64,000 bases of DNA from Archivesica marissinica (Eukaryota; Mollusca; Bivalvia; Venerida; Vesicomyidae), in assembly GCA_014843695.1 (NCBI GenBank), contig JABXNX010000113.1:40980-104979 (forward strand). The letters are read 5' to 3'. This document shows, piece by piece, positions 55,024 through 64,000 of the stretch (the stretch's first letter is position 1; the number at the start of each line of letters is the position of its first letter). The notes under the pieces are model-generated. The model was not told the DNA's origin. It searched no databases and saw nothing but the letters and a program-made list of their open reading frames with translations. The translations under genes were made by a program, and so were the position numbers.

Positions 55024-55938
55024 ATATAGATAGATATATAGATTCTTTATTATCCTCCATTATAGGAGAGCTATCACATACATGTATAATACAGATACAT
55101 TTATAATATTACAACTATTATCGAATACGAACAAACATTGTGATATCATGTAATTAAACTATATACACGTAATTACAAAAACAAACAACACGAAAAACAA
55201 TATAACAGATATGTAACATTGTGACAAGAATTTCCAGCCTCGCATAACAAAATCGAACATTGAATTAACTATAATATCGGATCCCGATCGTACACCTTAC
55301 CGAAACGAAACATAAGGTGTAAACAGGAACTCAAATATTAAAAAACGTAAGTTGACGAACTGTTTCAGAACACAGCCCTACACTAGAATAGAATAATGTA
55401 GAGTATATGAGATGAACTCATGCTAATTACCATCACAACGACATATACATTATACAGTTACAAGCTAATTTTATTTGTAAACAAACTATTTATTCGACGC
55501 AGATATTTATTATCTTCGAATAATGTTTGGGTTTTTGCATTTGCGCTTTGCACAAAAGGCAAGCATATTTTAATTCGACAAATTTTCTACATTATTGAAC
55601 AGTTCTGCTCTATTCATGTTAATTCATGTACCACAGCACACTATGGTTATACACACGATAGAACATTGTATGTAATATATTCACTGCTGTAATTTGGATA
55701 TTGTCACGGCTTGCTTCATCAAGTTCATAAGTAGACATACCTAACAGCAAATCACAGATTTGGGTAATAGGATCCTTTGAGATGAAGCGTAAATATGTGT
55801 TTATTCCTTGATCAATAACAGTTGTCCATAGGGCAGTTATGTACGGAAGCCTACAGGGGCCATTTTGACTTATGACTTACAACTTAGATCTTAGGACTTA
55901 GAACTTAGATGTTAGGACTTACGACTTAGACGTAAAGC
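55024..55938. other. Palindrome inner spacer (left), single copy
   Basis: About 0.9 kb of AT-rich DNA ends in a run of TTAGGACTTAGAACTTAGA-type short repeats (about 55868-55930). No convincing gene is present. It pairs with 56543-57429 at about 95 percent by eye. Confidence 0.85.
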
Positions 55939-56542
55939 ATCGGTGAGTGCGTGCATGCGTGCATCGGTGAGTGTGTGACGTGCATCGTGAGTGTGTGAGT
56001 GTGTGAGTGCGTGAGTGCGTGAGTGTGTGAGTGCGTGGGTGCGTGAGTGAGTGCGTGCATCGGTGAGTGCGTGCATGCGTGCATCGGTGAGTGCGTGAGT
56101 GCGTGCATCGGTGAGTGCGTGAGTGTGTGAGTGTGTGAGTGCGTGGGTGCGTGAGTGAGTGCGTGCATCGGTGAGTGCGTGCATGCGTGCATCGGTGAGT
56201 GCGTGAGTGCATGCATTGGTGAGTGCGTGCATCGGTGAGTGCGTGAGTGTGTGAGTGTGTGAGTGCGTGAGTGCGTGATTGAGTGCGTGCATCGGTGAGT
56301 GCGTGCATGCGTGCATCGGTGAGTGCGTGAGTGCGTGCATCAGTGAGTGCGTGCATCGGTGAGTGCGTGAATCATTGAGTGCGTGCATCGGTGAGTGCGT
56401 GAGTGCGTCCATCATTGAGTGCGCACTCACCGATGCACGCACTCACCGATGCACGCACCCACGCACTCACACTCTTACACACCCACGCACTCACGCACTC
56501 ACACACTCACCGATGCACGCATGCACGCACTCACCGATGCTT
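55939..56542. repeat. GTGAGTGC(GT)-type microsatellite spanning the palindrome centre
   Basis: GTGAGTGCGTGCATCG-type repeats run from 55939 to the centre at 56422. The reverse-complement type (CACTCACCGATGCACGC) runs only to about 56542. Left and right parts are about 480 and 120 bp. Confidence 0.93.
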
Positions 56543-57429
56543 TACGTTAAGTCGTAAGTCCTAACATCTAAGTTCTAAGTCCTAAGTTCTAAGTCCTAAG
56601 ATCTAAGTTGTAAGTCATAAGTCAAAATGGCCCATGTAGGCTTCCGTACATAACTGCCCTATGTACAACTGTTTTTGATCAAGCATGAATAAACACGCTT
56701 CATCTCAAGGGATCGTATTACACAAATATGTGATTTGCTGTTAGGTATGTCTACTTATGAACTTGATAAAGCAAGCCTGACAATATCCAAATTACAGCAA
56801 TGAATACATTACATACAACTGTTCTATCGCGTGCACAACCATAGTGTGCTGTGGTACATGAATTAACATGAATAGAATTAAAATATGCCTGCCTTTTGTG
56901 CAAAGCGCAAATGCAAAAACCCAAACATTATTCGAAGATAATAAATATCTGCGTCGAATAAATAGTTTGTTTACAAATTAAAATGAGCTTGTAACTGTAT
57001 ACTGTATATGTCGTTGTGATGGGAATTAGCATGGGTTCATCTCATATACTCTACATTATTCTATTCTAGTGTAGGGCTGTGTTCTGAAACAATTCGTCAA
57101 CTTACGTTTTTAATATTTGAGTTCCTGTAACTTACACCTTATGTTTCGTTTCGGTAAGGTGTACTCTCAGGATCCGATATTATAGTTAATTCAATGTTCG
57201 ATTTTGTTAAGCGAGGCTGGAAATTCTTGTCACAACGTTACGTATCTGTTATATTTTCATTTTCATGTTCTTTGTTTTTGTAATTACATGTATATAGTTT
57301 AATTACATGATGTCACAATGTTTGTTCGTATTCGATAATAGTTGTAATATTATAAATGTATCTGTAGTATACATGTATGTGATAGCTCTCCTATAATTGA
57401 GGATAATACAGAATCTATCTATCTATCTA
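56543..57429. other. Palindrome inner spacer (right), single copy
   Basis: Reverse complement of 55024-55938 with scattered substitutions and small indels. It starts with TTTACGTTAAGTCGTAAGTC and ends in a GATA-type (ATCT) run just before the 48-bp array. Confidence 0.85.
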
Positions 57430-59843
57430 TATGTTGACACACCCATCAGAAGCATACACTACAAACACATAGCGTCTCCGTTGACACACCCATCAGGAAG
57501 TATACACTACCAGTACATAGCTTCTCTGTTGACAAACCCATCAGGAAGTATACATTACAAACACATAGCGTCTCTGTTGACACGCCCATCAGGAAGTATG
57601 CACTATCAGTTCATAGCATCTCTGTTGACACACCCATCAGGAAGTATACACTACCAGTACATAGCGTCTCTGTTGACACACCCATCAGGAAGTATACACT
57701 ACCAGTACATGTCGTCTCTGTTGACACGCCCATCAGGAAGTATACACTACAAACACATAGCGTCTCTGTTGACACGCCCATCAGAAAGTATACACTACCA
57801 GTACATAGCGTCTCTGTTGACACACCCATCAGGAAGTATACACTACCAGTACATAGCGTCTCTGTTGACACACCCATCAGGAAGTATACACTACCAGTAC
57901 ATAGCGTCTCTGTTGACACGCCCATCAGGAAGTATGCACTACCAGTACATAGCGTCTCTGTTGACACACCCATCAGGAAGTATACACTACCAGTACATAG
58001 CGTCTCTGTTGACACACCCATCAGGAAGTATACACTACCAGTACATAGCGTCTCTGTTGACACACCCATCAGGAAGTATACACTACCAATACATAGCGTC
58101 TCTGTTGACACACCCATCAGGAAGTATACACTACCAGCACATATCGTCTCTGTTGACACACCCATCAGGAAGTATACACTACCAGTACATAGCGTCTCTG
58201 TTGACACGCCCATCAGGAAGTATACACTACCAATACATAGCGTCTCTGTTGACACACCCATCAGGAAGTATACACTACCAGTACATAGCGTCTCTGTTGA
58301 CACACCCATCAGGAAGTATACACTACCAGTACATAGCGTCTCTGTTGACACACCCATCAGGAAGTATACACTACCAGTACATAGCGTCTCTGTTGACACA
58401 CCCATCAGGAAGTATACACTACCAGTACATAGCGTCTCTGTTGACACACCCATCAGGAAGTATACACTACCAGTACATAGCGTCTCTGTTGACACACCCA
58501 TCAGGAAGTATACACTACCAGTACATAGCGTCTCTGTTGACACACCCATCAGGAAGTATACACTACCAGTACATAGCTTCTCTGTTGACACACCCATCAG
58601 GAAGTATACACTACCAGTACATAGCGTCTCTGTTGACACACCCATCAGGAAGTATACACTACCAGTACATAGCGTCTCTGTTGACACACCCATCAGGAAG
58701 TATACACTACCAATACATAGCGTCTCTGTTGACACACCCATCAGGAAGTATACACTACCAGCACATATCTTCTCTGTTGACACACCCATCAGGAAGTATA
58801 CACTACCAATACATAGCGTCTCTGTTGACACACCCATCAGGAAGTATACACTACCAATACATAGCGTCTCTGTTGACACACCCATCAGGAAGTATACACT
58901 ACCAGTACATAGCGTCTCTGTTGACACACCCATCAGGAAGTATACACTACCAGTACATAGCGTCTCTGTTGACACACCCATCAGGAAGTATACACTACCA
59001 GTACATAGCGTCTCTGTTGACACGCCCATCAGGAAGTATACACTACCAGTACATAGCGTCTCTGTTGACACACCCATCAGGAAGTATACACTACCAGTAC
59101 ATAGCGTCTCTGTTGACACGCCCATCAGGAAGTATACACTACCAGTACATAGCGTCTCTGTTGACACGCCCATCAGGAAGTATACACTACCAGTAAATAG
59201 CGTCTCTGTTGACACGCCCATCAGGAAGTATACACTGCCAGCAGATAGCTCCTCTGTTGACAGGCCCATCAGGAAGTATACACTGCCAGCACATAGCGGC
59301 TCTGTTGACACACCCATCAGGAAGTATAAACTACCAATATATAGCGTCTCTGTTGACACACCCATCAGGAAGTATACACTACCAATACATAGCGTCTCTG
59401 TTGACACACCCATCAGGAAGTATACACTACCAATACATAGCGTCTCTGTTGACACACCCATCAGGAAGTATACACTACCAGTACATAGCGTCTCTGTTGA
59501 CACGCCCATCAGGAAGTATACACTACCAGTACATAGCGTCTCTGTTGACACACCCATCAGGAAGTATACACTACCAGTACATAGCTTCTCTGTTGACACG
59601 CCCATCAGGAAGTATACACAACCAATACATAGCGTCTCTGTTGACACATCCATTAGGAAGTCTACACTACCAATACATAGCTTCTCTGTTGACACACCCA
59701 TCAGGAAGTATGCACTATCAGCACATAGCTTCTCTGTTGACACGCCCATCAGAGTATACACTGCCAGCACATAGCTTCTCTGTTGGCACGCCCATCAGAG
59801 TATACACTACCAGTACATAGCTTCTCTGTTGACACGCCCATCT
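57430..59843. repeat. 48-bp tandem array, right arm, about 50 copies
   Basis: This array is inverted relative to 52373-55023: TTGACACACCCATCAGGAAG, then TATACACTACCAGTACATAG and CGTCTC. Both strands again have long open frames. Confidence 0.97.
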
Positions 59844-59944
59844 GTGGTAAGGTATCTAGATCCACACACGGTTGCCATACGAATTATCTCCAATGTTAAT
59901 GAAATGTAAACTAAAATGTAAATCACAGAGATCTGTGCCAGTGT
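59844..59944. other. Short palindrome spacer (right)
   Basis: Mirror of 52291-52372 (GATCCACACACGGTTGCC, ATGTAAACTAAAATGTAAAT). It is almost identical to the left copy. Confidence 0.85.
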
Positions 59945-62900
59945 ATACCCAGACTGTATGCCTTCACCGAGGTGTGGGCAATCCGTGGTATGCATGTAGA
60001 GTCTACACACAGACATGCGGCATGCTGGCTCCACCGATGTGTGGGCATGCTGTGGAATCCAGAACACCCAGACATGCAGCATGCTGACTTCACCGATGTG
60101 TGGGTATGCATACTGCGCTGTATCCATGAACAGTCTATGCCAACCCATGCGGCATACTGGCTCCACCGAGGTGTGGGCATGCCGTGGTATCCATGCACAT
60201 TGTATACCCAGGCATGCGGCATGCTGGCTCCACCGAGGTGTGGGCATACATGCCGTGGTATCCATGCACATTGTATACCCAGGCATGCGGCTTACTGGCT
60301 CCACCGAGGTGTGGGCATGCATGCCGTGGTATCCATGCACATTGTATACCCAGGCATGCGGCATGCTGGCTCCACCGAGGTGTGGGCATGCCGTGGTATC
60401 CATGCACATTGCATACCCAGGTATGCGGCATGCTGGCTTCACCGAGGTGTGGGCATGCCGTGGTATCCATGCACATTGTATACCCAGGCATGCTGGCTCC
60501 ACCTCGGTGTGGGCATGCCGTGGTATCCATGCACATTGTATACTCAGGCATGCTGGCTCCACCGATGTTTGGGCATGCTGTGGAATCCAGAACACCCAGA
60601 CATGCAGCATGCTGACTTCACCGAGGTGTGGGTATGCATACTGCGCTGTATCCATGAACAGTCTATGCCAAAACATGCGGCATGCTGGCTTCACCGAGGT
60701 GTGGGCATTCAGTGGTATCCATGCACATTGTATACCCAGGCATGCTGGCTCCACCGAGGTGTGGGCATACATGCCGTGGTATCCATGCACATTGCATGCC
60801 CAGGCATGCTGGCTCCACCGAGGTTTGGGCATGCCGTGGTATCCATGCACATTGCATACCCAGACATGCTGGCTCCACCGAGGTCTGGGCATGTCGTGGT
60901 ATCCATGCACATTGTATGCCCAGGCATGCTGGCTCCACCGAGGTGTGGGCATGCCGTGGTATCCATGCACATTGTATACCCAGGCATGCTGGCTCCACCG
61001 AGGTGTGGGCATACATGCCGTGGTATCCATGCACATTGTATGCCCAGGCATGCTGGCTCCACCGAGGTGTGGGCATGCCGTGGTATCCATGCACATTGTA
61101 TACCCAGACATGCTGGCTCCACCGAGGTGTGGGCATGCCGTGGTATCCATGCACAGTATATACCCAGACATGCTGGCTCCACCGAGGTGTGGGCATGCAT
61201 GCCGTGGTATCCATGCACAGTATATACCCAGACATGCTGGCTCCACCGAGGTGTGGGCATGCATGCCGTGGTATCCATGCACAGTATATACCCAGACATG
61301 CGGCATGCTGGCTCCACCGAGGTGTGGGCATTCCGTGGTATCCATGACACCCAGACATGCGGCATGCTGGCTCCACCGAGGTGTGGGCATTCCGTGGTAT
61401 CCATGCACATTGTATACCCAGGCATGCTGGCTCCACCGAGGTGTGGGCATTCCGTGGTATCCATGACACCCAGAGGTGCGGCATGCTGGCTCCACCGAGA
61501 TGTGGGTTTGTCGTGGTATCCATAACACCGAGACATGCGCCATGCTGGCTTCACCGAGGTGTAGGCATTCCATGGTATCCATAACACCGAGACATGCGCC
61601 ATGTTGGCTTCACCGTGGTGTAGGCATTCCGTGGTATCCATAACACCGAGACATGCGCCATGTTGGCTTGACCGTGGTGTAGGCATTCCGTGGTATCCAT
61701 AACACCGAGACATGCGCCATGTTGGCTTCACCGTGGTGTAGGCATTCCGTGGTATCCATGACACCGAGACATGCGCCATGCTGGCTTCACCGTGGTGTAG
61801 GCATTCCGTGGTATCCATAACACCGAGACATGCGCCATGCTGGCTTCACCTAGGTGTGGGCATGCCGTGGTATCCATGACACCCAGACATGCGGCATGCT
61901 GGCTCCACCGAGGTGTGGGCATGCCGTGGTATCCATGACACCCAGACATGCGGCATGCTGGCTTCACCTAGGTGTGGGCATGCCGTGGTATTCATAACAC
62001 CCAGACATGCGGCATGCTGGTTTCACCTAGGTGTGGGCATGCCGTGGTATCCATGACACCCATAGGTGCGGCATGCTGGCTTCACCTAGGTGTGGGCATG
62101 CCGTGGTATCCATGACACCCAGACATGCGGCATGCTGGCTTCACCTAGGTGTGGGCATGCCGTGGTATCCATGACACCCAGACATGCGGCATGCTGGCTT
62201 CACCTAGGTGTGGGCATGCCGTGGTATCCATAACACCAGACTGCGGCATACTGGCCCACCAGGTGTGGGCATGCCGTGGTATCCATAACCCCCAGACATG
62301 CGGCATGCTGGCTTCACCTAGGTGTGGGCATGCCGTGGTATCCATGACACCCAGATATGCGGCATGCTGGCTTCACCTAGGTGTGGGCATGCCGTGGTAT
62401 CCATACACACCGAGACATGCGGCATACTGGCTCCACCGAGGTGTGGGCATGTCGTGGTATCCATAACACCCAGACATGCGGCATACTAGCTCCACCGAGG
62501 TGTGGGCATTTCGTGGTATCCATGCACAGTATATACCCAGACATGCGGCATGCTGGCTCCACCGAGGCGTGGGCATTCCGTGGTATCCATGACACCCAGA
62601 CATGCGGCATGCTGGCTCCACCGAGGTGTTGGCATTTCGTGGTATCCATAACACCGAGACATGCGCCACGCTGGCTCCACCGAGGTGTGGGCATTCCGTG
62701 GTATCCATAACACCGAGACATGCGCCACGCTGGCTCCACCGAGGTGTGGGCATACCGTGGTATCCATGACACCCAGACATGCGGCATGCTGGCTCCACCG
62801 AGGTGTGGGCATTTCGTGGTATCCATAACACCGAGACATGCGCCACGCTGGCTCCACCGAGGTGTGGGCATACCGTGGTATCCATGACACCCAGACATGC

Positions 62901-64000
62901 GGCATGCTGGCTCCACCTAGGTGTGGGCATTTCGTGGTATCCATAACACCGAGACATGCGCCACGCTGGCTCCACCGAGATGTGGGTTTGTCGTGGTATC
63001 CATGCACAGTATATACCCAGACATGCTGGCTTCACCGAGGTGTGGGCATGCCGTGGTATCCATGCACAGTATATACCCAGACATGCTGGCTCCACCGAGG
63101 TGTGGGCATGCATGCCGTGGTATCCATGCACAGTATATACCCAGACATGCTGGCTCCACCGAGGTGTGGGCATGCATGCCGTGGTATCCATGCACAGTAT
63201 ATACCCAGACATGCTGGCTTCACCGAGGTGTGGGCATGCATGCCGTGGTATCCATGCACAGTATATACCCAGACATGCTGGCTCCACCGAGGTGTGGGCA
63301 TGCATGCCGTGGTATCCATGCACAGTATATACCCAGACATGCTGGCTCCACCGAGGTGTGGGCATGCATGCCGTGGTATCCATGCACAGTATATACCCAG
63401 ACAAGCTGGCTTCACCGAGGTGTGGGCATGCATGCCGTGGTATCCATGCACAGTATATACCCAGACATGCTGGCTCCACCGAGGTGTGGGCATGCATGCC
63501 GTGGTATCCATGCACAGTATATACCCAGACATACTGGCTTCACCGAGGTGTGGGCATGCATGCCGTGGTATCCATGCACAGTATATACCCAGACATACTG
63601 GCTCCACCGAGGTGTGGGCATGCCGTGGTATCCATGCACAGTATATACCCAGACATGCTGGCTCCACCGAGGTGTGGGCATGCATGCCGTGGTATCCATG
63701 CACAGTATATACCCAGACACGGCATGCTGGCTCCACCGAGGTGTGGGCATGCATGCCGTGGTATCCATGCACAGTATATACCCAGACATGCTGGCACCAC
63801 CGAGGTGTGGGCATGCCGTGGTATCCATGCACAGTATATACCCAGACATGCTGGCTACACCGAGGTGTGGGCATGCATGCCGTGGTATCCATGTACAGTA
63901 TATACCCAGACATGCTGGCTCCACCGAGGTGTGGGCATGCATGCCGTGGTATCCATGCACAGTATATACCCAGACATACTGGCTTCACCGAGGTGTGGGC
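59945..64000. repeat. 55-64-bp satellite, right arm
   Basis: About 66 units are inverted relative to 49033-52290 (GCTGGCTCCACCGAGGTGTG, then GGCATGCCGTGGTATCCATG). The block order of sub-types mirrors the left arm: ACATTGTATACCCAGG first, ACCGTGGTGTAGG at about 61610-61810, ACCTAGGTGTGGG at about 61850-62400, and ACAGTATATACCC from about 63000 onward. Confidence 0.96.

Larger units (their letters stand above)
49033..56422. repeat. Left arm of a giant palindrome
   Basis: From outside in: 55-64-bp satellite, 0.1-kb spacer, 48-bp array, 0.9-kb spacer and GTGAGTGC array. All of these recur in reverse order and orientation in 56423-64000. The centre is the perfect GAGTGCGCACTC at 56417-56428. Confidence 0.93.
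56423..64000. repeat. Right arm of the giant palindrome (continues beyond the window)
   Basis: This is the reverse-complement counterpart of 49033-56422, including the order of satellite sub-variants. Compared with the left arm, the 48-bp array is slightly shorter and the central GTGAGTGC array much shorter. The arm is still in satellite at the last base. Confidence 0.93.

Noticed and set aside
55912..56557. His/Thr-rich frames
   Set aside because: They are translations of the GTGAGTGC microsatellite.
49033..64000. Palindrome as a plain fold-back read artefact
   Set aside because: Arms differ by scattered substitutions, indels and array length, which an exact fold-back would not show. A haplotype mis-join remains possible and is kept as a caveat.

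Overview
The window comes from a metazoan nuclear genome. A spliced glutathione S-transferase gene with phase-consistent GT-AG introns, several tRNA-derived SINE families, non-LTR retrotransposon fragments and very long minisatellites all point that way, and there are no bacterial-style gene runs. I infer a marine lophotrochozoan, most likely a mollusc, from the repeat style and the intron-rich mu-class GST. The sequence alone does not prove this. By eye, roughly 60 percent of the non-N bases are tandem arrays.

Region 1-24 kb. The only well-supported gene is a mu-class GST on the plus strand, with coding exons at 5381-5456, 7288-7358, 9346-9427, 10144-10244, 19856-19951 and 23624-23821. Exon sizes and phases match the vertebrate GSTM plan, except that the last two vertebrate coding exons are fused here. 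The first coding exon, with the catalytic Tyr, was not found and is probably upstream of the window. The introns are full of tandem arrays (25-, 43-, 17-, 34- and 36-bp units), SINEs, two TTAA-flanked inverted-repeat elements (one just upstream of the gene part seen) and a 5-bp-TSD MITE. The largest intron is 9.6 kb, of which 8.1 kb is a 34-bp satellite.

Region 24-34.9 kb. This holds SINEs, MITEs, two 5'-truncated non-LTR retrotransposon 3' ends (22.8-23.1 kb, inside the last GST intron, and 29.65-30.86 kb, both minus strand), simple repeats and a 53-bp array. Two weak exon candidates of unknown genes lie at 24270-24538 (minus) and 31454-31540 (plus).

Region 34.9-48 kb. Large arrays follow one another: 28 bp (34988-38146), 50 bp (38947-44050), 29 bp (45149-45412) and 40 bp (45790-47372). 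They are separated by short unique DNA carrying SINEs and hairpin-forming inverted repeats. A gap of exactly 1000 N lies at 48033-49032.

Region 49-64 kb. This is one giant imperfect palindrome centred at 56422/56423. Each arm carries, outward from the centre, a GTGAGTGC-type array, about 0.9 kb of single-copy spacer, a 48-bp array of 2.4-2.65 kb, about 0.1 kb of spacer and a 55-64-bp satellite. The two spacers differ by roughly 5 percent by eye. The palindrome runs into the N gap on the left and off the window on the right.

No rRNA gene, CRISPR array or intact tRNA gene was seen. Most long open frames here are by-products of tandem units whose length is a multiple of three.
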